DNA of 48,972 bases from Fluviibacter sp964498255 (GTDB taxonomy: Bacteria > Pseudomonadota > Gammaproteobacteria > Burkholderiales > Rhodocyclaceae): positions 1 to 48,972 of the forward strand of contig CAZCGW010000015.1 of assembly GCA_964498255.1 (NCBI GenBank). The letters are read 5' to 3'. Every line of letters starts with the position of its first letter. Within the stretch, counting starts at the first letter, position 1. The translations under genes were made by a program, and so were the position numbers. The notes under the pieces were generated by a model, which ran no database searches, had not been told where the DNA came from, and worked only from the letters and a program-made list of their open reading frames with translations. Shown one piece after another: positions 41,169 through 48,972 of the stretch.

Positions 41169-42650
41169 ATGAATTATCACGACCTCCGGGACTTTATTGA
41201 TCAACTCGAGAAAATGGGTGAGCTCAAGCGCATCTCGATGCCGGTGAGCCCGCATCTGGAGATGACCGAGATTTGTGATCGGGTACTTCGTCAGGGCGGC
41301 CCCGCCATTCTGTTTGAAAACCCCACCGGATTTAATACGCCGGTGCTGGGCAACCTATTCGGTACAGTACGCCGTGTGGCGCTGGGCATGGGGCAGGATG
41401 TCGCCACTGAAGCCGAGGCACTGGCTAAGCTACGCGAAGTGGGCAAGGTGCTCTCGGTTCTGAAAGAGCCGGAACCCCCGAAAGGCTTTAAAGACGCCTG
41501 GGAAAAACTTCCGCTGCTCAAGCAGGTGCTGACCATGTCACCCAAACAGGTGTCGTCTGCTCCCTGCCAGGATGTGGTGCTGGAAGGCAAGGGTGTGGAT
41601 CTTTCGCGTCTGCCGATACAACACTGCTGGCCTGGTGATGTGGCACCACTAGTCACCTGGGGGCTAACAGTCACCCGTGGCCCCAACAAGACGCGCCAGA
41701 ACCTGGGCATCTACCGGCAGCAGGTGCTGGGACCCAACAAACTGATCATGCGCTGGTTGGCGCACCGCGGTGGCGCGCTGGATTTCCGTGATCATCAACT
41801 GGCCAACCCGGGACAACCCTTCCCGGTAGCTGTGGTGCTGGGTTGCGATCCGGCAACCATTCTCGGTGCGGTAACGCCGGTACCGGATACGCTGTCGGAA
41901 TATCAATTTGCCGGGCTGCTGCGCGGCAAAAAAACAGAACTGGTGCGTTGCCTGGGTTCGACCCTGCAGGTACCGGCCTCGGCCGAGATTGTTCTGGAAG
42001 GTGTACTCAATCCGGGTGAGACGGCGTTAGAAGGTCCTTACGGTGACCATACGGGTTATTACAACGAGCAAGCCGAGTTTCCCGTCTTTACTGTTGAGCG
42101 CATGACCATGCGCAAGAACCCGATCTACCACTCGACTTACACAGGCAAGCCGCCTGATGAACCGGCAATGCTGGGCGTGGCGCTCAATGAAGTATTCGTG
42201 CCGCTACTGCAAAAACAGTTCCCGGAAATCACCGATTTTTATCTGCCGCCGGAAGGCTGCTCTTACCGCTTGGCGGTGGTGAGTATTCGCAAGCAATATG
42301 CCGGACATGCACGCCGGGTCATGATGGGCGTATGGAGCTTCTTGCGTCAGTTCATGTACACCAAGTTCATTATCGTGGTGGATGACGATGTGAACATTCG
42401 CGACTGGAAAGAAGTGATCTGGGCGATGACGACCCGCATGGATGCCACGCGCGACACGATGCTGGTGGACAACACGCCGATCGATTACCTGGACTTTGCC
42501 TCACCGGTGGCCGGCTTGGGCAGCAAGATGGGACTGGATGCGACCAACAAGTGGCCCGGTGAAACGAACCGCGAATGGGGTACGCCGATTACGCACGACC
42601 CGGCGGTGAAGGCACGCGTCGATGCGATGTGGGCAGAGCTCGGGTTGTAG
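41169..42650 (+). CDS. ubiD: 3-octaprenyl-4-hydroxybenzoate decarboxylase UbiD
   Basis: A 493-residue protein of normal length. UbiD family blocks include GGPAILFENPTGF, NLGIYRQQVLGPNKLIMRW, LAHRGGALDFRDHQ, EGPYGDHTGYYNEQAEFPVF and KFIIVVDDDVNIRDWKEVIW. The enzyme needs prenylated flavin made by UbiX, which is not in this window. It decarboxylates the UbiA product. The start MNYHDLRDFIDQLEKMGEL is typical. Confidence 0.95.
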   Translation: MNYHDLRDFIDQLEKMGELKRISMPVSPHLEMTEICDRVLRQGGPAILFENPTGFNTPVLGNLFGTVRRVALGMGQDVATEAEALAKLREVGKVLSVLKEPEPPKGFKDAWEKLPLLKQVLTMSPKQVSSAPCQDVVLEGKGVDLSRLPIQHCWPGDVAPLVTWGLTVTRGPNKTRQNLGIYRQQVLGPNKLIMRWLAHRGGALDFRDHQLANPGQPFPVAVVLGCDPATILGAVTPVPDTLSEYQFAGLLRGKKTELVRCLGSTLQVPASAEIVLEGVLNPGETALEGPYGDHTGYYNEQAEFPVFTVERMTMRKNPIYHSTYTGKPPDEPAMLGVALNEVFVPLLQKQFPEITDFYLPPEGCSYRLAVVSIRKQYAGHARRVMMGVWSFLRQFMYTKFIIVVDDDVNIRDWKEVIWAMTTRMDATRDTMLVDNTPIDYLDFASPVAGLGSKMGLDATNKWPGETNREWGTPITHDPAVKARVDAMWAELGL

Positions 42651-42690
42651 AGACGGTCGGGCTGTAGGCGCTTTAAACGCTAGGCTGTTG

Positions 42691-43086
42691 TTAGGCGGCA
42701 GGCAACTCACGCTTGCTGCCATCAGCATTGAGCGCCACGTAAGTGATGAGTGCTTCGGTCACTTTGACCGTGACCGGATTGTCCGGATGCCGCTCGGCGT
42801 ACATCTGTACTTTGATCGTCACCGAGGTTTTACCGCGCTTCTCGACCTCAGCAAAGAAGGTAACGATGTCGCCAATCGAGACCGGCTGATGAAACTGGAT
42901 GGTGTTCACGGCCACAGTGGCAATGCGGCCACGGGCAACTTTATGGCCCAATACGGCACCGGCCAGATCGATATGACCCATCGTCCACCCGCCGAACACA
43001 TCGCCATACATATTGGCGTCTGATGGCATGGGAATGACCTTGAGCACAGGTGGCAGGTCGGGCAAGGTGCAGGGGGTATCGATCAT
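42691..43086 (-). CDS. Acyl-CoA thioesterase (YciA-like, hotdog fold)
   Basis: A 131-residue protein. SDANMYGDVFGGWTMGHIDL contains the N/Y-x-x-G-D-V-F-G-G-W motif of YciA/BACH-type thioesterases, including the catalytic Asp, followed by AAVNTIQFHQPVSIGDIVTF-like sequence (VAVNTIQFHQPVSIGDIV). It would hydrolyse acyl-CoA esters in the cytoplasm, probably as a hexamer. It is convergent with ubiD and divergent from the exporter gene at 43149. Substrate range cannot be read from sequence. Confidence 0.88.
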   Translation of the reverse strand: MIDTPCTLPDLPPVLKVIPMPSDANMYGDVFGGWTMGHIDLAGAVLGHKVARGRIATVAVNTIQFHQPVSIGDIVTFFAEVEKRGKTSVTIKVQMYAERHPDNPVTVKVTEALITYVALNADGSKRELPAA

Positions 43087-43148
43087 GGTGTTGTCGCTAA
43101 TAGGATTAAACTACGGGTGTTATTTTAAAGTCATCAAGGCAAAAACGC

Positions 43149-44948
43149 ATGTCGCGTCATGGAAATAAACCTGTAGGACCCGCCAGCAACGAACCCTTGC
43201 ACGTCTGGACAACCCTAAAATCGCTGTTGCCCTGGCTCTGGGCCTACCGTGGGCGAATGATTGCCGCTTTTGGCTGTCTGCTACTGGCCAAACTGGCCAG
43301 CGTGTATGTACCGATTGTGTTCAAGAACATGATTGATGATTTGAGCGGCAGCCAGGATTTGGTTCTGGTGCTGCCCATCGGTTTGCTGCTGCTCTATGGT
43401 GTGATGCGTCTGGCCAGTACCGGATTTAGTGAGCTGCGCGAAATTCTGTTTGTGCGCGTGACGCAGCAGGCGATTCGCCGGATTGCGCTTTCCGTGTTTA
43501 CCCACCTGCATAATCTCTCGCTGCGCTTTCATCTGGAGCGCCAAACCGGCGGCGTGTCACGCGATATCGATCGCGGCACCCGTGCGATCTCTAATCTGAT
43601 TAGCTACACGCTCTATTCGATATTACCCACCCTGATTGAGCTGCTCCTGGTAATGGGTGTGCTGGCCTACAAATATGACCAAGTATTTGTGTGGATTACG
43701 TTGGCCTCGATTGTCTCCTACGTGGGATTCACTGTGGTGATTTCAAACTGGCGCATTCATATTCGCCGGGCAGTGAACGAAGCCGATTCTGCAGCCAATA
43801 CGCGTGCGATCGACAGCCTGATCAACTACGAGACGGTGAAGTACTTCAACAACGAAGCCTTCGAGCTGAACCGATACGATGAGGCAATGCGCCGCTGGGA
43901 AGATGCTTCGGTGCGCAGCCAGATGACGCTGACCATGTTGAATATGGGGCAGCAACTGATTATCGTGATCGGCCTGGTGGCCATGATGTGGCATGCGGCA
44001 CAGGGCGTAGTGGCCGGGACCATGACGGTGGGCGACCTGGTACTGGTGAATGCCTTTTTGATCCAGCTGTATATGCCGCTGAATTTCTTTGGTGTGGTTT
44101 ACCGGGAAATCCGCCAGGCACTGACTGATATCGAACGTATGTTCGGATTGCTTAATACGCAACGTGAAATCGTCGACGCGCCTGATGCCCGTGCACTACC
44201 GGAAGCCCCAATCAGCGTGTTCTTCGATAGTGTGGATTTTGCCTACGACCCTGCACGGCCGATACTAAGCAACGTGTCCTTTGAGATCCCTGCGGGCAAA
44301 ACGGTAGCAGCCGTTGGCCATTCGGGTGCGGGCAAGTCGACTTTGGCACGCCTGATTTACCGGTTTTACGATGTCACCGGTGGCCGCATTCTGATGAACG
44401 GCATCGACATCCGCAAGATTGAGCAAAGCAGCCTGCGGGGCGGCATTGCCATTGTGCCGCAGGATACGGTGCTATTTAACGACACGCTCTATTACAACAT
44501 TCTGTATGGCAACCCTGCTGCGACGCGCGAGCAAGTGATTGCTGCAGCGAAGGCCGCGCATTTGCATGAGTTTGTAGAAACGCTGCCGGATGGTTATGAC
44601 GCCAAAGTGGGTGAGCGTGGTCTGAAGCTTTCTGGTGGTGAAAAGCAACGCGTCGCCATTGCCCGTGCACTGCTTAAGAATCCACCGATTCTGGTGTTTG
44701 ATGAAGCCACTTCGGCACTGGACTCCAAAACCGAAAAGGCCATTCAAGCCAGCATGGAAGTTGCTGCGCGTGGTCGCACCACGCTGATCATTGCGCACCG
44801 CTTATCGACGGTAATGAATGCGGATGAGATTATCGTGCTTGATGCGGGTCGGATTGTGGAGCGTGGTCGCCATGCCGCACTACTGGCTGCGAATGGTCTT
44901 TACGCTCAGATGTGGGCGCTGCAACAGCAGGATCGCGATACAGAATAG
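43149..44948 (+). CDS. Atm1-type ABC exporter (half-transporter)
   Basis: A 599-residue half-transporter. A six-helix domain includes VPIVFKNMIDDLSG and NYETVKYFNNEAFELNRYD, the latter characteristic of Atm1/ABCB7/HMT1-type transporters that export glutathione-linked compounds. The ATPase domain has Walker A VGHSGAGKSTLARL, signature LKLSGGEKQRVAIARALL and Walker B PILVFDEATSALDS. It works as a homodimer in the inner membrane. Bacterial relatives protect against heavy metals and possibly export Fe-S precursors, in line with the metal theme of the window. Confidence 0.88.
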   Translation: MSRHGNKPVGPASNEPLHVWTTLKSLLPWLWAYRGRMIAAFGCLLLAKLASVYVPIVFKNMIDDLSGSQDLVLVLPIGLLLLYGVMRLASTGFSELREILFVRVTQQAIRRIALSVFTHLHNLSLRFHLERQTGGVSRDIDRGTRAISNLISYTLYSILPTLIELLLVMGVLAYKYDQVFVWITLASIVSYVGFTVVISNWRIHIRRAVNEADSAANTRAIDSLINYETVKYFNNEAFELNRYDEAMRRWEDASVRSQMTLTMLNMGQQLIIVIGLVAMMWHAAQGVVAGTMTVGDLVLVNAFLIQLYMPLNFFGVVYREIRQALTDIERMFGLLNTQREIVDAPDARALPEAPISVFFDSVDFAYDPARPILSNVSFEIPAGKTVAAVGHSGAGKSTLARLIYRFYDVTGGRILMNGIDIRKIEQSSLRGGIAIVPQDTVLFNDTLYYNILYGNPAATREQVIAAAKAAHLHEFVETLPDGYDAKVGERGLKLSGGEKQRVAIARALLKNPPILVFDEATSALDSKTEKAIQASMEVAARGRTTLIIAHRLSTVMNADEIIVLDAGRIVERGRHAALLAANGLYAQMWALQQQDRDTE

Positions 44949-45027
44949 GTTTTAGTCACCAACCCCAAGTAGAATGTCGGGTCTGTTTTACCTGCAACGT
45001 TTTGTTTTAATTTGAAGGATTATTTAT

Positions 45028-45603
45028 ATGGCGTTACTTACTTCGCAACTCACCGACATTCAGGCCAAGGTTCTAGGTGCGGTTGCCAACCGCCCGGGCA
45101 CGCTGATCTGGATGGGCCTGCTGATGATTGTTCTTGGCACAATTGGCGTGATGGCAGAAACCCTGTTCTCCATTGCGTCGATCAGCCTGATGGGTGGCTT
45201 TGCCTTGGCAGCCGGCATTATGCAGGCGCTACATGCACTGCAAGCGCGTGGCTGGAAGTCGGTTTCGATCCAGTTCATCTTCGCGCTGATTTACATTGCG
45301 ATCGGTGTGATCGTTTGGGTATCGCCTGAAGCTGCATTGGAAGGCGTAACGCTCTACGCAGCAACCTTGTTCTTTGCGATGGGCGCCCTACGTCTTGTCA
45401 CGGCATTTCAACATACGGCTTTTAGCGGCTGGTTTATGCCCCTCGTTTCTGCCGCTCTATCCATTCTGCTGGGCGGTCTTATTCTTTCTGGCTGGCCTGA
45501 AAATAGTACCTGGGTGCCGGGCATGCTGATTGGTATTGAGCTGCTGTTCCAGGGTTGGTCACTGTTCTTCCTCGGCATGGCCGCCAAGAAGGCCGTACGC
45601 TAG
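45028..45603 (+). CDS. HdeD/DUF308-like membrane protein
   Basis: A 191-residue protein with about six hydrophobic helices in three hairpins (LIWMGLLMIVLGTIGVM, FIFALIYIAIGVIVWVSPEA, LVSAALSILLGGLILSGWP). This threefold hairpin repeat and the loop WPENSTWVPGMLIGIELLFQ resemble HdeD-type acid-resistance proteins of the DUF308 family. Its molecular function is unknown. AAGGA precedes ATG 45028. A structured region and a terminator follow. Confidence 0.8.
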   Translation: MALLTSQLTDIQAKVLGAVANRPGTLIWMGLLMIVLGTIGVMAETLFSIASISLMGGFALAAGIMQALHALQARGWKSVSIQFIFALIYIAIGVIVWVSPEAALEGVTLYAATLFFAMGALRLVTAFQHTAFSGWFMPLVSAALSILLGGLILSGWPENSTWVPGMLIGIELLFQGWSLFFLGMAAKKAVR

Positions 45604-45610
45604 TTGTGTC

Positions 45611-45708
45611 TTTTCGCTTCTAACGTTGTTGCGCGGTGCTCGCTTCCTTGCCTAACATCGTGTTATGTCTCGGTCGCTGCGCGCCGCGCGCCTAGTCAGA
45701 AGCAAAAA
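45611..45708. repeat. Long imperfect hairpin of about 98 nt
   Basis: Three nested pairs share one centre near 45659: TTTTCGCTTCT (45611-45621) with AGAAGCAAAAA (45698-45708), GCGCGG (45631-45636) with CCGCGC (45684-45689), and TAACA (45653-45657) with TGTTA (45661-45665). The structure lies between the HdeD-like gene and the terminator. It could be a REP/MITE-type insertion or a folded RNA 3' end. Confidence 0.45.
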
Positions 45709-45739
45709 TTCAACAACCGCAAAACCATTGCGTCAAAAT

Positions 45740-45767
45740 AAAAAACCCAGCCTAGGCTGGGTTTTTT
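45740..45767. terminator. Bidirectional intrinsic terminator
   Basis: AAAAAACCCAGCC (45740-45752) and GGCTGGGTTTTTT (45755-45767) form a perfect stem with flanking A and T runs, so it terminates on both strands. It sits between the plus-strand HdeD-like gene and the end of the minus-strand ribosomal operon, 25 bp after the rplQ stop codon. Confidence 0.93.
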
Positions 45768-45791
45768 ATTGGGTGCTGACTTAACTTGTGG

Positions 45792-46190
45792 TTAAGCAGC
45801 GGCCTCTTCTGTTTCAACCGCTTCGACACCTTCCGGACGGTCAACCAGTTCTACATAGGCGATCGGTGCATTGTCGCCCGGGCGGAAGCCGGCTTTCAGA
45901 ATACGGGTGTAACCACCTGGACGCGTTTGAAAACGCGGACCAAGTTCATTGAACAGCTTAACAACCATTTCGCGATCACCCAGACGGGCAAATGCCAGAC
46001 GGCGGTTAGCCACTGTCGGGTTCTTAGCCAGTGTGATGATCGGTTCAACGACGCGACGCAGTTCCTTGGCTTTAGGCACGGTGGTGCGAATAGCTTCGTA
46101 ACGCAGCAGGGCGTTGGTCAGGTTGCGCAACATAGCCAGACGGTGGCTGCTGGTGCGATTCAGTTTGCGAAGACCATGACGGTGACGCAT
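45792..46190 (-). CDS. rplQ: 50S ribosomal protein L17
   Basis: A 132-residue protein with the L17 start MRHRHGLRKLNRTSSHRLAM and core LLRYEAIRTTVPKAKELRRV. The tail EAVETEEAAA is a lineage-specific extension. L17 sits near the peptide exit tunnel of the large subunit. It is the last gene of the alpha operon and is followed by a terminator. Confidence 0.97.
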   Translation of the reverse strand: MRHRHGLRKLNRTSSHRLAMLRNLTNALLRYEAIRTTVPKAKELRRVVEPIITLAKNPTVANRRLAFARLGDREMVVKLFNELGPRFQTRPGGYTRILKAGFRPGDNAPIAYVELVDRPEGVEAVETEEAAA

Positions 46191-46217
46191 GATGAGTTCC
46201 TTTCGTTAATCCGGCGA

Positions 46218-47195
46218 TCAGTTACGCTCGAGACCGGCCGGTGGCCAGTTGTCGAGGCGCATACCCAAGGTGAGGCCACGCGAAGCGAGGACATCCTTGA
46301 TTTCGTTGAGCGACTTGCGACCCAGGTTTGGGGTCTTGAGCAGCTCGTTTTCGGTACGCTGAATCAGGTCGCCGATGTAATAGATGTTTTCAGCCTTGAG
46401 GCAGTTGGCCGAGCGCACTGTGAGCTCAAGGTCGTCGACCGGCTTGAGCAATACAGGGTCGATCGGAGCCGACTTGCCACCGTCAGCACCGTTGGTGGTG
46501 CCTTCGAGGTCTGCAAACAGCGACATCTGGTCAATCAGAATACGTGCAGCAACGCGCACGGCTTCTTCTGGATCGATAACGCCGTTTGTTTCAATATCCA
46601 TTACCAGCTTGTCGAGGTCGGTACGCTGTTCGACACGGGCGGCTTCAACCGAGTAGGCAACACGGCGCACGGGGCTGAAGCTGGCATCCAGCATCAGATG
46701 GCCAATGACCTTGTGCTCTTCGGCTTGCTTGCGCTGGTTGGCAGGCACGTAACCACGGCCTTTTTCAACCTTGATTTCCATGTCCAGCTTGCCGCCAGCA
46801 TGGATGTGCGCCAGCACGTGATCCGGGTTGATGATTTCTACATCATGCGGTACTTCGATATCCGAAGCACGCACAACGCCTTCACCCGACTTGCTTACCT
46901 TGACCACAACTTCATTGCGGCTGTGCAGTTTGAACACAACGCCCTTCAGGTTGAGGAGCAGGTCAACAACGTCTTCCTGAACGCCGTCGATGGTGGAGTA
47001 CTCGTGTACGACACCGTCAATCTTGACTTCGGTCGGCGCGTAGCCTTCCATGGAAGACAGCAGGATACGACGCAGTGCATTACCCAGCGTATGACCATAA
47101 CCACGCTCGAACGGTTCCATGACCACTTTGGCGTGAACCGGAGAGATGGTCTGGACATCGATGCTGCGCGGCTTCAATAGTGCATTTCCTTGCAT
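46218..47195 (-). CDS. rpoA: RNA polymerase alpha subunit
   Basis: A 325-residue protein from ATG 47195, which has AGGA 8 nt upstream; a TTG eight codons earlier is rejected. The N-terminal domain contains EPFERGYGHTLGNALRRILL, the alpha-dimerisation region, and the C-terminal domain ends NLGRKSLNEIKDVLASRGL, the alpha-CTD that contacts UP elements and activators. It sits between rpsD and rplQ as in other proteobacteria. Confidence 0.97.
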   Translation of the reverse strand: MQGNALLKPRSIDVQTISPVHAKVVMEPFERGYGHTLGNALRRILLSSMEGYAPTEVKIDGVVHEYSTIDGVQEDVVDLLLNLKGVVFKLHSRNEVVVKVSKSGEGVVRASDIEVPHDVEIINPDHVLAHIHAGGKLDMEIKVEKGRGYVPANQRKQAEEHKVIGHLMLDASFSPVRRVAYSVEAARVEQRTDLDKLVMDIETNGVIDPEEAVRVAARILIDQMSLFADLEGTTNGADGGKSAPIDPVLLKPVDDLELTVRSANCLKAENIYYIGDLIQRTENELLKTPNLGRKSLNEIKDVLASRGLTLGMRLDNWPPAGLERN

Positions 47196-47251
47196 GAGCG
47201 ATTCCTGTTTAAGATTCAAAAGTAAGCTGAAAACTCAGTGAGCCTGAAGGC

Positions 47252-47881
47252 TTACTTCGAATACAGTTCGATGACGAGGCCTTCGTTCAGGGTTGGCGAC
47301 AGCTCTGAGCGCTGTGGCATTGCCTTGAAGGTTGCCTTGCCAGCCTTGGCGTCGACCGAAACCCACTCTGGGAAACCACGGCTTTCGGCAGCTTCAAGCG
47401 CAGCCTTAACACGGAGTTGACCACGCGAAGCTTCTGTCAGCTCAATCGTATCGCCCGGCTTGAGGGTGTACGAAGGAATGTTGACGCGCTTGCCGTTAAC
47501 GAGGATACCGTTGTGGCGAACCAGTTGACGTGCTTCAGCACGTGAACCGGCAAAGCCGATGCGATATGTCGTTGCATCCAGGCGTGCTTCCAGCAATTGC
47601 AGCAGGTTTTCACCGGTCTGGCCTTTGCGGCTTTCAGCCTTGGCGAAAATGCGACGGAACTGTCCTTCGAGTACGCCGTAGATACGACGGATCTTCTGCT
47701 TGGCGCGCAGGTGCACACCAAAGTCAGACAGACGGGCACCCGAACGCTGACCGTGCTGGCCAGGTGCATAGGCACGACGCTCGATGGCGCACTTGTCGCT
47801 GAAACATTTCTCAGCCTTGAGGAACAGCTTTTCGCCTTCGCGGCGGCACTGACGGCATTTAGGATCTAGATTACGAGCCAT
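47252..47881 (-). CDS. rpsD: 30S ribosomal protein S4, zinc-motif form
   Basis: A 209-residue protein. The S4 RNA-binding region is RLDATTYRIGFAGSRAEARQ. Near the N-terminus four cysteines, C9-x2-C12-x13-C26-x4-C31 (LDPKCRQCRREG, KAEKCFSDKC), form the zinc-binding version seen in Thermus and Bacillus; E. coli S4 lacks it. S4 starts small-subunit assembly and, in E. coli, represses this operon by binding its leader. Confidence 0.97.
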   Translation of the reverse strand: MARNLDPKCRQCRREGEKLFLKAEKCFSDKCAIERRAYAPGQHGQRSGARLSDFGVHLRAKQKIRRIYGVLEGQFRRIFAKAESRKGQTGENLLQLLEARLDATTYRIGFAGSRAEARQLVRHNGILVNGKRVNIPSYTLKPGDTIELTEASRGQLRVKAALEAAESRGFPEWVSVDAKAGKATFKAMPQRSELSPTLNEGLVIELYSK

Positions 47882-47893
47882 GTCAGGTTCTCC

Positions 47894-48283
47894 TTAAATA
47901 CGGCGCTTTTTCGGAGGACGGCAGCCGTTGTGCGGCACCGGTGTCACATCCGAAATTGCAGTGATCTTGATTCCCAGTGCGTTCAGAGCACGCACAGCCG
48001 ATTCACGGCCTGGGCCTGGACCCTTGATGCGGACTTCAAGATTCTTGATGCCACATTCCTGGGCCACTTTACCGGCTGCTTCAGCAGCAACCTGGGCAGC
48101 AAACGGGGTCGACTTACGGGAGCCCTTGAAGCCGGCGCCACCTGAAGTTGCCCACGACAGTGCATTGCCCTGGCGATCGGTAATGGTGATGATGGTGTTG
48201 TTGAACGATGCGTGAACGTGAACGATCCCGTCAGCAATGTTCTTTTTAATCTTTTTACGAACTTTAGTCGATGTCTTGGCCAT
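47894..48283 (-). CDS. rpsK: 30S ribosomal protein S11
   Basis: A 129-residue protein containing GIVHVHASFNNTIITITDRQ and the highly conserved C-terminal VTPVPHNGCRPPKKRRI. S11 lies on the platform of the small subunit near the E site. It is 13 bp from rpsD in the alpha operon. Confidence 0.97.
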   Translation of the reverse strand: MAKTSTKVRKKIKKNIADGIVHVHASFNNTIITITDRQGNALSWATSGGAGFKGSRKSTPFAAQVAAEAAGKVAQECGIKNLEVRIKGPGPGRESAVRALNALGIKITAISDVTPVPHNGCRPPKKRRI

Positions 48284-48305
48284 GTTTGGTGACTTTCCTT
48301 ATCGA

Positions 48306-48671
48306 TTACTTCTTACCAGCGATCGCGGCCTTGCGCGGACCCTTACGGGTACGAGCATTGGTACGCGTACGCTGACCACGGCAAGGCAGGCCCTTACGGT
48401 GGCGGAAGCCACGGTAGCAGCCAAGATCCATGAGGCGTTTGATATTCATGGTGACTTCGCGGCGCAGGTCACCTTCGACGGTGAACTTAGCTACTTCGTC
48501 ACGGAGACGCTCCATGTCAGCGTCGGTCAGATCTTTGATCTTAGACGTCCGCGTAACGCTGGCAGCGTCACAGATTTTCTGTGCACGTGTACGACCGATG
48601 CCAAAGATGGCAGTCAGTGCGATTTCGGCATGTTGATGGTTGGGAATATTTACCCCAGCAATACGAGCCAT
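48306..48671 (-). CDS. rpsM: 30S ribosomal protein S13
   Basis: A 121-residue protein starting MARIAGVNIPNHQHAEIALT, with FGIGRTRAQKICD and the basic tail RGQRTRTNARTRKGPRKAAI. S13 contacts the large subunit and tRNA at the head of the small subunit. It follows rpmJ and precedes rpsK. Confidence 0.97.
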   Translation of the reverse strand: MARIAGVNIPNHQHAEIALTAIFGIGRTRAQKICDAASVTRTSKIKDLTDADMERLRDEVAKFTVEGDLRREVTMNIKRLMDLGCYRGFRHRKGLPCRGQRTRTNARTRKGPRKAAIAGKK

Positions 48672-48721
48672 TGAGTATCCTCAGTCTCTACTGAACTTGA
48701 ACAATTGCGTCGACGACGCAA

Positions 48722-48835
48722 TTAACCCTGACGCTGCTTGTGGCGCGGATCGGTGCAAATCACACGCACCACACCTTTGCGGCGGATGATCTTGCAGTTC
48801 CGGCAGATGCGCCGTACCGAAGCCAAAACTTTCAT
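48722..48835 (-). CDS. rpmJ: 50S ribosomal protein L36, zinc-motif form
   Basis: A 37-residue protein read from ATG 48835 to TAA 48722, preceded by AAGGAG. It begins MKVLASVRRICRNCKIIRRK. The zinc ligands C11, C14, C27 and H32 (CRNC, VICTDPRH) are all present, so this is the C+ form rather than the zinc-independent paralogue. It is the usual gene upstream of rpsM. Confidence 0.95.
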   Translation of the reverse strand: MKVLASVRRICRNCKIIRRKGVVRVICTDPRHKQRQG

Positions 48836-48950
48836 TACCTACTCCTTTATATCGACGTTCAGCCCAGCCGTGGCATTCCGTCGGGTTCTTGCGTAGAGAT
48901 TTAAAACAAAAAAGCGTTACAGCTCACAACCAGTTTGAATCGGCAGCGCC

Positions 48951-48972
48951 TTAGCGATTACCTAAACCACCT
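48951..48972 (-). CDS. 3' end of a gene upstream of rpmJ, possibly secY
   Basis: Only six codons and a TAA stop (GGLGNR) are visible before the window ends. In betaproteobacterial ribosomal operons the gene before rpmJ is secY or infA. The Gly-rich basic ending is more compatible with the SecY C-terminus, but the reading frame and identity cannot be confirmed from so short a stretch. The intervening 48836-48950 holds no gene and includes an A/T-rich segment on which I see no clear structure. Confidence 0.35.

Noticed and set aside
42651..42690. Short inverted repeat between ubiD and the thioesterase gene
   Set aside because: The stem is only three base pairs around TTTAAA and no T-run follows; not a credible terminator.
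45786..47180. 464-codon open frame on the plus strand
   Set aside because: It is antisense to rplQ and rpoA, both strongly conserved on the minus strand; the open frame follows from codon bias of those genes.
1..48972. CRISPR arrays, tRNA and rRNA genes
   Set aside because: No regularly spaced repeats or recognisable RNA gene sequences were seen on either strand.

Overview
The window reads as chromosome of a betaproteobacterium of moderate GC content, possibly Neisseriales or a relative. The basis is the alpha-operon order (rpmJ-rpsM-rpsK-rpsD-rpoA-rplQ), the ridA-recG pair, the ubiA-ubiD pair, tandem bacterioferritins, and the Fbp, TonB-ExbBD-HemP and PiuC iron genes. No rRNA, tRNA or CRISPR array was seen, so the assignment rests on gene content alone. 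No gene-free stretch exceeds about 300 bp except the left end, which an insertion-sequence fragment fills.

Layout. (1) 1-1074: the end of an IS5-type element interrupts an AbiEii-like nucleotidyltransferase toxin gene. (2) 1063-13953, minus strand: a compact lipopolysaccharide or surface-glycan locus with msbA, two AsnB-type amidotransferases, GT25, GT4 and four GT9 (heptosyltransferase-like) enzymes, and a WaaL-type O-antigen ligase. (3) 14039-19437: a Fic-fold protein lacking the catalytic His, a WaaG-like transferase, a lipoprotein divergent from dacB (PBP4), a VapBC-type toxin-antitoxin pair and ridA. (4) 19463-25834: recG, then a metal module of DUF2946 protein, coiled-coil porin, metal-binding protein and ABC-3 permease (no ATPase in the window), then a PCu(A)C copper chaperone. 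(5) 25877-29781: a membrane-anchored protein of unknown function, and a DUF2946/OprC-like copper receptor/HTH operon preceded by a textbook FNR-type box. (6) 29784-40193: about 10 kb of iron genes: fbpABC, piuC, a siderophore receptor, a small lipoprotein, hemP, exbD, exbB, tonB, bfd and two complementary bacterioferritin subunits, with two Fur-like boxes. (7) 40286-45767: ubiA, ubiD, yciA-like thioesterase, an Atm1-type exporter, an HdeD-like membrane protein and a bidirectional terminator. (8) 45792-48972: ribosomal protein/RNA polymerase alpha operon on the minus strand.

How the parts work together. The locus in (2) should build and export lipid A-core and attach further glycan. Blocks (4) to (6) form a continuous metal-homeostasis region: outer-membrane entry (porin, OprC-like and siderophore receptors), energy from TonB-ExbBD, periplasmic capture (FbpA, the zinc-type binding protein, PCu(A)C), membrane transport, and iron storage and release through Bfr and Bfd. 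The two DUF2946 genes, each directly upstream of an outer-membrane metal-uptake gene and separated from it by a GC-rich hairpin, together with the ATPase-less permease module, are the best candidates for an incompletely described system.
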